64,000 bases of DNA from JAEUPI01 sp046348365 (GTDB taxonomy: Bacteria > Pseudomonadota > Gammaproteobacteria > Burkholderiales > Burkholderiaceae_C), in the NCBI GenBank assembly GCA_046348365.1, contig JAXMEL010000005.1, positions 62,001-126,000 on the forward strand, given 5' to 3'. The notes beneath the pieces are model-generated. The model worked only from the letters and a program-made list of their open reading frames with translations. It was not told the DNA's origin and made no database searches. This document shows, one piece after another, positions 9,422 through 16,934 of the stretch. The stretch's first letter is position 1. Every line of letters begins with the position of its first letter. A program made the translations under genes and the position numbers.

Positions 9422-10383
9422 CCAGGCACGGACGCACAGAGTCCGACGGGCCGGTGTCGACGAGCATCGTCGTGGGTATCTGCACGTTTCGGCGTCCTCA
9501 ACAATTGGACCGTGCGTTGCGGGCCATCGCCATTGCGATTCGGCACTCGGGCGAGAAGGCTGCAATCGTGGTCGTCGACAACGATGGTTCTGACCTCGCG
9601 CTGCGCAGTCAAATCGGGCAGTTCGCGGTCGGCGCCGGGCTCGAGGTGACCTACTGCATCGAAAGGACGCCGGGTATCTCTTCGGCGCGCGAGACGGTAT
9701 TCCGAATTGCTGCCGCACGCGGTGCGACTCTGCTGGCGATGATCGACGACGACGAGTGGCCGAGCGAGGGCTGGCTCGCAGCCTTGCTGCGCCAGAAGCG
9801 CTCGTCGAACGCGGTCGTCGTCGGTGGGCCGGTTCGGCCCGTATTCCCTGCCGCGGCCGCAGCGCTACGGAGACATTCTCGCTATTGGGCTGTTGAAGCG
9901 CAGACCGTCAACGGGCGCCCCTTCATCTACGCCGCTGGCAATTTTCTGATCGACCTCGCAGCAATCGCCAACGAAGAACGGCCATTGTTCGATCAGGCGT
10001 TTGGCCTGACGGGAGGCGAGGACGTGGTGTTCTTTCGTCGCGTGATGGCGCGCGGTCACACGATGTCGTGGTGCGACACTGCGGTGGTCTATGAGGAGGT
10101 GCCGCCGGAGCGAGCGTCGCTGGCTTGGATTCGGAAAAGGCGCTTCGGCGTCGGCAACAGCGCGGTTCGCTGGGAACGGCCGGCCGGACCTTGGCGAACG
10201 TTGTTCAAGACAGCGCTGCTGACGCTGCGCCTGCCCATCTATCCATTGCTGCGCCGAGAACCCGAGTCACCTTGGCTGGGGTGGGTACTCGAAGGCGAGA
10301 AAGTCCGTGGCCGCTTTGCCGCGCATCTGGGCGATGTAGTGCTGCAATACGCGACATCGGGGCGGTCGAGGCATGGCGCATGA
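9418..10383 (+). CDS. Glycosyltransferase family 2 (second of a tandem pair)
   Basis: The product has 321 residues, with ATG 9418 in the stop of the previous gene. 'IVVGICTFRRPQQLDRAL' begins the GT-A domain, 'LAMIDDDEWPSEGW' is the DxD motif and 'FGLTGGEDVVFFRRV' the catalytic-base motif, followed by 'VYEEVPPERASL'. The order and spacing match the preceding transferase, and the C terminus is a basic, amphipathic tail. It is the last clear gene of the + strand exopolysaccharide cluster. About 100 bases without recognisable features separate it from the convergent GH16 gene. Confidence 0.83.
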   Translation: MTRHGRTESDGPVSTSIVVGICTFRRPQQLDRALRAIAIAIRHSGEKAAIVVVDNDGSDLALRSQIGQFAVGAGLEVTYCIERTPGISSARETVFRIAAARGATLLAMIDDDEWPSEGWLAALLRQKRSSNAVVVGGPVRPVFPAAAAALRRHSRYWAVEAQTVNGRPFIYAAGNFLIDLAAIANEERPLFDQAFGLTGGEDVVFFRRVMARGHTMSWCDTAVVYEEVPPERASLAWIRKRRFGVGNSAVRWERPAGPWRTLFKTALLTLRLPIYPLLRREPESPWLGWVLEGEKVRGRFAAHLGDVVLQYATSGRSRHGA

Positions 10384-10481
10384 AGTCGATCGTGCGCCCG
10401 GTTTTCACGTCCAACATGGCATGCACAGTGCAAAGAAGGCGAGACAACTTGCCAGATGCGCTCGAGCGGTGAGCAAGGAGT

Positions 10482-11681
10482 TCACTTCGCCTTCAAGTAG
10501 ACGCGCACGTAGTCGACCTGCATTGCGGTAGGGAACTTTGCGTCGTCTATGCCGAACGCACCGGCCCACGAGCCGCCGATGCCTAAGTTGAGCAGAACGT
10601 GCGCCGGCGCGCCCAACTGCCCGCTATTCGTCTTCCACTCGTGCGCCTGGCAGGCGACCTTGTAGCCGTCGACGAAGAAGCACACTTCGGTCTCGCTCCA
10701 TTCGGCGCCCGTTTCCAGCCACGTATCGCGCAGGGTGCGGCCCAGGTTGACGGCCGCGCGCTGCTTGTCGAACTGTGGTGATGCGAAGGTGTACTGCCGC
10801 TGTTGCGTCGTCCCCGTGCCGCCCCAGTTCTGCGCCTGTCCTTGCATGCTCAGCATCGAGGCAGTGTCCCAGTTCTCGTTGAGCGCCGCCTCGAAGATGT
10901 CGATCTCGGGCGGCCACGCCGTGGTGCCGTCTGCATTGAAGTCAGAGTTCAACCAGAACGCCGGCCAGGTGCCGCGCACGTTCGGCAGCTTCACGCGCGC
11001 CGTGATGTAGTAGTTCGTCTTCGCGTCGGGCCGGAAGAGAGCCTTGCTGCGGACCATGCCGGACTCGTACGGCGCGCGCGCGTCCGGCCGCGTCTTGGTT
11101 GCGAGCAAGGTGAGCGTTCCACCGCTGACGACGTGCATGGCGGCGCCGGCCGAGTTGAAGTCGACGTGGCGTTGCTGTTGGTCCACCAGATAGTCGAGCG
11201 TGCCGCCGCCGAAGCGTTGGCACTGCGCATCCGCCACCTGCGGCGGCGGCCCGCCAGCGTACAAGTAGCGCGTACACCACTTGCTGCGGTCCAGCGCCTG
11301 TCCGTCGAACTCGTCGGCAAACACGAGTTGATAGCCGGAGGGGTGGTAGTCGTTCGCTGGCGCGGAAGCGGCGCTGGCCGACGCTGGCAAGGCTGTGCTT
11401 GTCGCGACAGGCGTGCTGGCCGCGGACGCGGACGCGGACGCGGGCGCTGCCAAAGTGGCGGCTCGCCCAGCCGTGCCGGTGCGTCCTGCGGCCGCAAGGC
11501 GCCATCCTGTACTGACGCGGTCGGCGGCGACATCGCGTTCTGCGGTGGCGTTACTCAACTCGGCGCCGGACTGCTGCATTTGCGACGAACTGCTGGTTGC
11601 CCCTCCGCACGCTGCCAGCAGCGCCGCGAGTGCCCATGGAATCATCAATGTCGTCTTCCTCGCGCCTTGAACCCAGTGCAT
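10482..11681 (-). CDS. Glycoside hydrolase family 16 lipoprotein (endo-beta-glucanase type)
   Basis: The product has 399 residues. The start is uncertain: ATG 11681 gives a normal lipoprotein signal (N-terminal Arg/Lys, hydrophobic core, LLAAC lipobox). GTG 11717, ATG 11708 and ATG 11645 are also in frame, and none has a strong ribosome site. After a low-complexity Ser/Ala linker comes the GH16 domain. 'YQLVFADEFDGQALDRSKW' is its first strand, and 'PPEIDIFEA' carries the E-x-D-x-x-E catalytic signature (both Glu and the Asp present). These enzymes cut beta-1,3/1,4-glucans or related polymers. Beside an exopolysaccharide cluster it may trim or release the polymer at the outer membrane. An IS4-family element sits only 35-45 bases upstream, so its promoter has probably been displaced. 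Confidence 0.85.
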   Translation of the reverse strand: MHWVQGARKTTLMIPWALAALLAACGGATSSSSQMQQSGAELSNATAERDVAADRVSTGWRLAAAGRTGTAGRAATLAAPASASASAASTPVATSTALPASASAASAPANDYHPSGYQLVFADEFDGQALDRSKWCTRYLYAGGPPPQVADAQCQRFGGGTLDYLVDQQQRHVDFNSAGAAMHVVSGGTLTLLATKTRPDARAPYESGMVRSKALFRPDAKTNYYITARVKLPNVRGTWPAFWLNSDFNADGTTAWPPEIDIFEAALNENWDTASMLSMQGQAQNWGGTGTTQQRQYTFASPQFDKQRAAVNLGRTLRDTWLETGAEWSETEVCFFVDGYKVACQAHEWKTNSGQLGAPAHVLLNLGIGGSWAGAFGIDDAKFPTAMQVDYVRVYLKAK

Positions 11682-11715
11682 GCGTGTGTAGCGGACTCGT
11701 TTGACCATACGGGCC

Positions 11716-11725
11716 ACTCTAGGAC
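11716..11725. repeat. Target-site duplication, left copy
   Basis: ACTCTAGGAC directly abuts the left end of the IS element and is repeated exactly at 13181-13190. A 10-bp duplication is within the range reported for IS4-family insertions and shows that the element arrived by transposition here. Confidence 0.92.
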
Positions 11726-11741
11726 CAATACTGTTCAGATA
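11726..11741 (+). repeat. IS left terminal inverted repeat
   Basis: The 16 bases CAATACTGTTCAGATA are the exact reverse complement of 13165-13180. Confidence 0.93.
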
Positions 11742-11793
11742 GAAATCGGCGTGTCAGAATCCGGTTCCGTCCTGACCACGAGGGGCGGAGCGG

Positions 11794-12993
11794 ATGGCGA
11801 GAACCCGAAAGGCGTTGCCGGAGAAGGTCGACGTTGCGCACCTGATCAGCACTGGCGTGCTGGCCAGCGTGTGCCCGCGACCGCTGATCGACGAGGTACT
11901 TGAAGAGACGGGACGAGGCAGTCAGCGCAATCGGCTGCTTCCGGCGCCGGCAGTCGTGTACTACGTGATGGCGCTGGCGCTGTGGCGCGAGGCGCCGCTG
12001 GAGGAGGTGCTGCGCGTGGTGTGCGAGGGCCTTCAGTGGCTCGGTGGCGGCCAGGCCGAGGCGGTGCAGGCCAGCAAGTCGGCGATCTCGCAGGCGCGAA
12101 CGCGACTCGGAGCGGAAGTGATGCGGCGCTTGGCCGAGCGTGTGCTGCGCCCGCTGGCGGCGCCCGATGCGCCGGGAGCGTGGTATCGCGGCTGGCGCGT
12201 CATGGCGCTGGACGGCAGCGGCATGGACGTCGCCGACGAAAAGGCCAACGCCGAGTTCTTCGGCTATCCGACGGCTACGCGCGGCCAGAGCGCCTTCCCG
12301 CAGGCGCGTGTACTCGGCCTGGTCGAATGCGGCACGCATGCCATCACGGCGGCCGACATCGCCCCTTACGCGCACAGCGAGAAGGCGATGGCCGCCGAGC
12401 GGCTGCCGGGCTGGCTCGACATGAGCATGCTGCTGCTGGCCGACCGGGGCTTTTACAGCTTCAAGCTGTGGCAAATCGCCAGCGCCACCGGCGCGGCGCT
12501 GCTGTGGCGGGTGAGCTCCACACTGAAGCTGCCGGCGCAGGAGGTGTTGCCCGACGGTTCGTACCTGAGCACCGTCTACGACAGTACCGACACCGCGCGC
12601 AAGCACGGCGTCACGGTACGCGTAGTCGAGTACGAGTTGGACGGCTCGGCCACCGCGACGCAAGACAGCTATCGGCTGCTGACCAACGTGCTCGATGCGA
12701 GCCAGGCGCCGGCCGAGGAGTTGGCGGCGCTGTATCACGAGCGCTGGGAGATCGAGGGCGTGTTCGACGAGTTCAAGACGCACCTGCGCGCCAACAGTAC
12801 CGTGCTGCGCAGCAAGACGCCCGATCTGGTACAGCAGGAGCTGTGGGGCCTGTTGCTCGCGCACTTCGCGGTGCGGCAATTGATGGCGCAAGCTGCGTGG
12901 GATCGCGGCTTGGACCCGGACCGCCTGAGCTTCAGCCATGCGGTGCGCGTGATCAAACGGAAAATGCCGCAGGCCGCGGCCCTTCCCCCCTGA
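11794..12993 (+). CDS. IS4-family transposase, frameshifted before its C-terminal tail
   Basis: The product has 399 residues as read. An N-terminal IS4 domain ('RLLPAPAVVYYVMALALW', about residues 47-64) precedes a DDE catalytic core. The first Asp is in 'MALDGSGMDVAD', the second in 'LLLADRGFYSFKLW', and the Glu lies in the YREK signature 'YHERWEIEGVFDEFK'. The frame stops at TGA 12991-12993 just after six C bases. Reading one base further on restores a tail that contains 'WRAALLAEIASGK' and 'RGVKRKMSNF', a tail found at the end of IS4 transposases, and stops inside the right inverted repeat (TGA 13169-13171). The intact protein would have about 458 residues. The break is either an inactivating one-base insertion in the C tract or a +1 recoding site (CCC-TGA). 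Confidence 0.9.
   Translation: MARTRKALPEKVDVAHLISTGVLASVCPRPLIDEVLEETGRGSQRNRLLPAPAVVYYVMALALWREAPLEEVLRVVCEGLQWLGGGQAEAVQASKSAISQARTRLGAEVMRRLAERVLRPLAAPDAPGAWYRGWRVMALDGSGMDVADEKANAEFFGYPTATRGQSAFPQARVLGLVECGTHAITAADIAPYAHSEKAMAAERLPGWLDMSMLLLADRGFYSFKLWQIASATGAALLWRVSSTLKLPAQEVLPDGSYLSTVYDSTDTARKHGVTVRVVEYELDGSATATQDSYRLLTNVLDASQAPAEELAALYHERWEIEGVFDEFKTHLRANSTVLRSKTPDLVQQELWGLLLAHFAVRQLMAQAAWDRGLDPDRLSFSHAVRVIKRKMPQAAALPP
12985..12993 (+). other. C6 tract followed by TGA: frameshift point in transposase
   Basis: Six C bases (12985-12990) precede the in-frame TGA. Skipping one C moves translation into the frame that encodes the family-typical C-terminal tail. Confidence 0.75.
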
Positions 12994-13164
12994 GCGGCTG
13001 CCAAGTTGGCGCGCAGCGCTGCTCGCCGAGATCGCCAGCGGCAAATGCGTCAGCAGCCGCGGCCGCTTCAACCCGCGTGGCGTCAAGCGCAAGATGAGCA
13101 ACTTTCAGGTTCGGCACCGAGGCGCCAAGCTGCATCAGCGACATCAGCCCGTACCCCGAATATG

Positions 13165-13180
13165 TATCTGAACAGTATTG
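13165..13180 (-). repeat. IS right terminal inverted repeat
   Basis: TATCTGAACAGTATTG is the exact reverse complement of the left end. The shifted transposase frame terminates inside it (TGA 13169-13171). Confidence 0.93.
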
Positions 13181-13190
13181 ACTCTAGGAC
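13181..13190. repeat. Target-site duplication, right copy
   Basis: ACTCTAGGAC, identical to 11716-11725, lies immediately outside the right inverted repeat. Confidence 0.92.
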
Positions 13191-13253
13191 CACTCATTTG
13201 AGGGGGTGGGATCAAGGAGTACGAACTCGCTCAAGTCGTTAGCGACCGGTGCC

Positions 13254-13267
13254 GTTACAGTTGTAAC
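13254..13267. promoter_or_regulatory. Inverted repeat upstream of the DMFA2-like gene (possible operator)
   Basis: GTTACAGTTGTAAC has 6-bp arms around a 2-bp centre and lies 22 bases before the ATG at 13290, just ahead of the ribosome site. The position suits a repressor site over the transcription or translation start. No regulator can be named. Confidence 0.3.
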
Positions 13268-13289
13268 TTCACTCGGGAGGATTCCAGCG

Positions 13290-14852
13290 ATGTATGCACG
13301 CTCAAAGGCGCGCCTGATTGGCGCGTCTGCCCTTGTCACGCTCTTTCTCGCTGCCTGCGGCGGCGGCGATCCGGAGCCCCAACTGCCGGCCGGTGTGGTG
13401 GTGCGTGATGCGGCCGACGTCGCCGTGGAGGCAACGGACGTCAGCGCCTCCGCGTCGCACGTTCAGGCGCTCGCGGCGCGCCCGACACAGACGCTGATCC
13501 AGCGCGAGAACGCCAAAACTGCGAGCCAGGGCGTCAGCGGCGAATGGGGCATCGGCGCCGCGGAGCAGGCCTACGACGGCGAGATCGAAGGCTACGCGTC
13601 CGATACCAGTGTGGCGCGCGGCGACCGGATCCAGCTCTACGTGAATGTCAAGGACCCGGGGCGCGATCCGTGGTTCTCGATGCGGCTGTTCCGCGTGGGT
13701 TGGTACGGTGGCGCAGGCGGCCGGCAGGTCATCCCGACGCTCTACTGGTTCAGCACGGCACAGAAGGCCTGCCCGATGGTCGATACCGCCAACCGCACCA
13801 TCGAGTGCAACTGGCGACCGTCGATGGACCTTTGGCTGCCCGCCTTTTCCGACTCGACGCTGATCATGAGTGGGCTCTACCTTGCCAAGATCACCACGGC
13901 GCGCGGCAAGTCGAGTTACATCACTTTCGTCGTGCGCGACGACGATCGCAGCGGCGACCTGCTGTTCCAGGCGAGCGTGACAACCTATCAAGCCTACAAC
14001 GTCTGGGGCGGACACAGCCTGTACCAGACCACCGATCCGTCAGGGATACCCGCCCACCGCGTGTCGTTCAATCGGCCCTACAAGGACGGCCAAGGGGCCG
14101 GGCATGCCCCGTGGTGGGAAGCTGGTGCGGTGCGATTCCTCGAACGCGACGGTTACGAGGTGCTGTACTCGACAAACATCGACACGCACACGAAGCCCAA
14201 GCGATTGCGCGATTTCAAGGGCTTCTTGTCAGTTGGCCACGACGAGTACTGGACGAGTGCGATGTACGACGCGATTCAAAACGCACGCGATCGCGGCGTG
14301 AACCTGGCATTCCTCGGCGCCAACACTGCCTACTGGGCCATCCGACTCGAGCCTTCCACAAGCGGGGATCCGCGACGCACCATTGCAGCGTTCAAGTACT
14401 GGCCGCAACTCGACCCGAAACCGAATGACCCGACGAAGATGTGGCGCCAAATGAATCGCCCCGAATCGGCGCTGGTGGGCGTGCAGTACGACTACGACCC
14501 GTTCAACGGCGACATCGTGATGGCAGCCGGTTGCGGGAACAGTTGGATCTGCAGCGGTACGGGTCTGGTGCCTGGTAGCGTGCTGCCCGGCCTGCTCGGC
14601 TACGAGGTCGACACGGTCACGCAGTACTCGCCTGCCAACATCCAGGTGCTGGCATCGTCGCCGTACACGAAGAACGGCGCCAGCGGCAGCTACTACGCGC
14701 ACCTGACGTACTACACGGCATCGAGTGGCGCAGGGGTGTTCGCGACTGGTTCGATGAACTGGAACTTCGGGCTCGATCCGTATTCCGGCTTGGCGAACCC
14801 TGCTGCACAGCAGATGACGCGCAACGTGCTCAACCGTTACGTCGGACGCTGA
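13290..14852 (+). CDS. Lipoprotein with N,N-dimethylformamidase beta-subunit-like (DMFA2_C) domain
   Basis: The product has 520 residues. ATG 13290 is preceded by GGGAGG (13275-13280) and starts a signal with an LFLAAC lipobox. The mature part resembles the C-terminal domain family of the DMFase large subunit. It contains 'FRVGWYGGAGGRQV', 'TTYQAYNVWGGHSLY', 'YKDGQGAGHAPWWE' and 'FLSVGHDEYWTSAMYDAI'. Secreted relatives are widespread near polysaccharide genes and their substrate is unknown, so amidase activity should not be assumed. The position opposite a GH16 lipoprotein and beside the exopolysaccharide cluster suggests an envelope or polymer-modifying role. The IS element lies about 100 bases upstream. 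Confidence 0.72.
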   Translation: MYARSKARLIGASALVTLFLAACGGGDPEPQLPAGVVVRDAADVAVEATDVSASASHVQALAARPTQTLIQRENAKTASQGVSGEWGIGAAEQAYDGEIEGYASDTSVARGDRIQLYVNVKDPGRDPWFSMRLFRVGWYGGAGGRQVIPTLYWFSTAQKACPMVDTANRTIECNWRPSMDLWLPAFSDSTLIMSGLYLAKITTARGKSSYITFVVRDDDRSGDLLFQASVTTYQAYNVWGGHSLYQTTDPSGIPAHRVSFNRPYKDGQGAGHAPWWEAGAVRFLERDGYEVLYSTNIDTHTKPKRLRDFKGFLSVGHDEYWTSAMYDAIQNARDRGVNLAFLGANTAYWAIRLEPSTSGDPRRTIAAFKYWPQLDPKPNDPTKMWRQMNRPESALVGVQYDYDPFNGDIVMAAGCGNSWICSGTGLVPGSVLPGLLGYEVDTVTQYSPANIQVLASSPYTKNGASGSYYAHLTYYTASSGAGVFATGSMNWNFGLDPYSGLANPAAQQMTRNVLNRYVGR

Positions 14853-14862
14853 GCTGATCGAC

Positions 14863-14895
14863 GACGGCGCCGCTGCTGATGCGGTTGGCGCCGTC
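14863..14895. terminator. Hairpin between convergent genes (weak terminator candidate)
   Basis: GACGGCGCC (14863-14871) and GGCGCCGTC (14887-14895) form a 9-bp GC-rich stem 10 bases after the lipoprotein stop. There is no T run, so an intrinsic terminator is doubtful. Confidence 0.35.
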
Positions 14896-15004
14896 CAGGA
14901 GCGGGCTTTGGCAGGAGCGTCGGGTCCGCTTCGCTAGGAACGCGGCGAGCGCCGTTTCCGCGAGGCGGCGGGACGCCCCTGGGGGAATCCTCTACGACAA
15001 GCGC

Positions 15005-15871
15005 TCAGGGTTTCAGTCCGCGCAGAAACTCGCGAAAGCCCGGCCCCAGATCCGGATGCGCCAGCGCCAGCTCGACGTTGGCCTGCAGAAACCCTTCCTT
15101 GCTGCCGCAGTCGTAGCGGCGGCCCTCGTAGCGGTAGGCGAACACCTTCTCGCGGCGCAGCAGCGAGGCGATGCCGTCGGTGAGCTGGATCTCGCCGCCC
15201 ACGCCGCGCGGCTGCGTCAGGATCTCGTGGAACACCCCGGGCGTGAGGATGTAGCGCCCGGCCACCCCGAGGCGCGAGGGCGCCGCCTCGGGCGCCGGCT
15301 TCTCGACGATGCGCTGCACGTCCATCACGCGGTCGTTCACCGGCGTGCCGGCCACGATGCCGTAGCGCTTGGTGTGGGCCGCCGGCACCTCCTGCACCGC
15401 CAGGATCGACGCCCGCCACTCGCTGAACTGGTCGACCATCTGCTTCAAGATGCCGGGCTGGCCCACCATCAGGTCGTCGGCCAGCAGCACCGCGAACGGT
15501 TCGTTGCCCACCAGGCGCTGGCCGCACAGCACGGCATGCCCGAGGCCCAGCGCCTGGGCCTGGCGCACGTAGATGCATTCCATGTCGTCGGGCTTGACCT
15601 GCCGCACCAGCTCCAGCAGCTCCGACTTACCCGCTTGTTCAAGGGCTACCTCGAGCTCGAACGTCATGTCAAAGTGGTCCTCAATGGGCCGCTTATGACG
15701 CCCTGTCACGAAGATCATCTCCCTGACCCCGGCCTCGTAGGCCTCCTCCACCGCGTACTGAATGAGCGGCTTGTCCACCACAGGCAGCATCTCCTTGGGC
15801 TGCGCCTTGGTGGCAGGGAGGAACCGCGTGCCCAGACCGGCGACGGGGAAGATGGCCTTCTTGATCAACAT
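15005..15871 (-). CDS. galU: UTP-glucose-1-phosphate uridylyltransferase
   Basis: The product has 288 residues, the normal GalU length. It makes UDP-glucose from UTP and glucose-1-phosphate in the cytoplasm, a precursor for exopolysaccharide and lipopolysaccharide. 'PVAGLGTRFLPATKAQPKEM' (about residues 9-28) is the nucleotide-binding and catalytic loop with the family Arg and Lys. 'VDKPLIQYAVEEAYEAG' and 'LADDLMVGQPGIL' (metal-binding Asp) follow, then 'VEKPAPEAAPSRLGVAGRYIL' in the sugar-binding half. Start ATG 15871 is the only reasonable one. It diverges from the dehydrogenase at 15960 over an 88-base gap that should hold both promoters. It lies close to the exopolysaccharide cluster but is transcribed apart from it. 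Confidence 0.95.
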   Translation of the reverse strand: MLIKKAIFPVAGLGTRFLPATKAQPKEMLPVVDKPLIQYAVEEAYEAGVREMIFVTGRHKRPIEDHFDMTFELEVALEQAGKSELLELVRQVKPDDMECIYVRQAQALGLGHAVLCGQRLVGNEPFAVLLADDLMVGQPGILKQMVDQFSEWRASILAVQEVPAAHTKRYGIVAGTPVNDRVMDVQRIVEKPAPEAAPSRLGVAGRYILTPGVFHEILTQPRGVGGEIQLTDGIASLLRREKVFAYRYEGRRYDCGSKEGFLQANVELALAHPDLGPGFREFLRGLKP

Positions 15872-15959
15872 GCGCTTACTTAGAATCGTTGGGGATCACA
15901 TGAGGGATTCTGGCATGGTGGTGCGAACGTCCCGGCCCGAGTGTTGAGCCGAATCACAC

Positions 15960-16934
15960 ATGGACGTTCTCATCGTCGAACCCCTCGAGCCGGAGGTCAT
16001 GCACTGGCTGGTGGCGCGCCACGCGGTGCGCTACGCGCCCGATCTCGCGCGCGACCCTAGGGCGTTTCGCCAGGCGCTGTTCAACGTGCGCGCGCTGATC
16101 ATTCCGCCGTCGGTGGCGCTCGATGCGCAGGCGCTGCACTACGCGCCGGTGCTGCGCGCCGTGGGCCGGCTGAGCAGCGGCGCCGAGAACATCGACGTCG
16201 ACGCCTGCGCCCGCGCCGGCGTCGAGGTGGTGCGGCCGGTCAATGCGAGCGCCACGGCCGAAGCCGAATTCATGATCGGCGCGCTGCTGCAGATGCTGCG
16301 CCGCGTGCCGGTGCTGAGCGCCGAAGGCCTGCTGGTCGGTCGCGAACTCGGCGGCGCCACGGTGGGCATGATCGGCATGACGCCGGCGGCGCGGCCGCTG
16401 GCGCAGTTGCTCGGCGCCTTCGGCTCGCGCGTGGTGGGCTACGACCCGTCGGTGCACATGTCCGACCCGATCTGGAACCGCTGGAAGGTCGAGCCGCTGG
16501 GGCTGCGCGAGCTGATGGAGCAATCCGACGGCGTGTGCGTGATGCTCACCTATTTCTCGCGCTACCACGGGCTGATCGGCGAGCGCTTCCTGCCGTCGTG
16601 CAAGCAAAGCCAGGTGCTGGTGAGCATCGCGCACTCGAGCCTGTTCGACGAAGCCGCGCTGGCCGAGGTGCTCAGCTCGGGCCGCATGGCCGCGGCCTGG
16701 TTCGACAGCCTGGAGCCCGGCGTACTCGATCCGGGCCGGCCGCTGCACGAGGTGGATACCTTGCAGGTCACGCCGCGCGTGGCCAGCACCACGCGCGAAT
16801 CGCGCATCCGCAGTGCGTGGGCCGTGGCCCGCCGCATCGACGAGCTGCTCTCGGCCACGCCGGCGCGGCCCGAGTTCAGGTCGACGGCGCCAGACGACCC
16901 CGTTGATCTTCGAGCCGGCGAAGCGCCTGCCTGA
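15960..16934 (+). CDS. Atypical D-2-hydroxyacid dehydrogenase-like protein
   Basis: The product has 324 residues with the two-domain layout of D-isomer-specific 2-hydroxyacid dehydrogenases: a substrate domain, then a Rossmann domain ('VGMIGMTPAARPLAQLLGAF', about residues 134-153). Several family residues are changed. The GxGxxG loop reads GMTPAA, the usual 'N.aRG..vd' catalytic Arg region reads 'VSIAHSSLFDE', and the catalytic 'TPH' reads 'TPR'. The fold is probably kept but ordinary dehydrogenase chemistry is doubtful; it may bind a ligand or act on an unusual substrate. The 3' end overlaps the convergent valS stop by 59 bases, which constrains both C termini. Confidence 0.72.
   Translation: MDVLIVEPLEPEVMHWLVARHAVRYAPDLARDPRAFRQALFNVRALIIPPSVALDAQALHYAPVLRAVGRLSSGAENIDVDACARAGVEVVRPVNASATAEAEFMIGALLQMLRRVPVLSAEGLLVGRELGGATVGMIGMTPAARPLAQLLGAFGSRVVGYDPSVHMSDPIWNRWKVEPLGLRELMEQSDGVCVMLTYFSRYHGLIGERFLPSCKQSQVLVSIAHSSLFDEAALAEVLSSGRMAAAWFDSLEPGVLDPGRPLHEVDTLQVTPRVASTTRESRIRSAWAVARRIDELLSATPARPEFRSTAPDDPVDLRAGEAPA

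Larger units (their letters stand above)
11726..13180 (+). mobile_element. IS4-family insertion sequence, 1455 bp
   Basis: The element is bounded by perfect 16-bp inverted repeats (CAATACTGTTCAGATA at 11726-11741 and its complement at 13165-13180) and flanked by a 10-bp direct repeat. It carries one transposase with the IS4 Y-x2-R-x3-E-x6-K signature. It sits in the intergenic region between the GH16 gene (minus strand) and the DMFA2-like lipoprotein (plus strand), so it splits what was a divergent promoter region. Intact ends and a perfect target duplication suggest a fairly recent insertion, but the transposase frame is interrupted near its end. Confidence 0.93.

Noticed and set aside
14863..14895. 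Strong intrinsic terminator after the DMFA2-like gene
   Set aside because: The stem is good but there is no T run; kept only as a weak hairpin.
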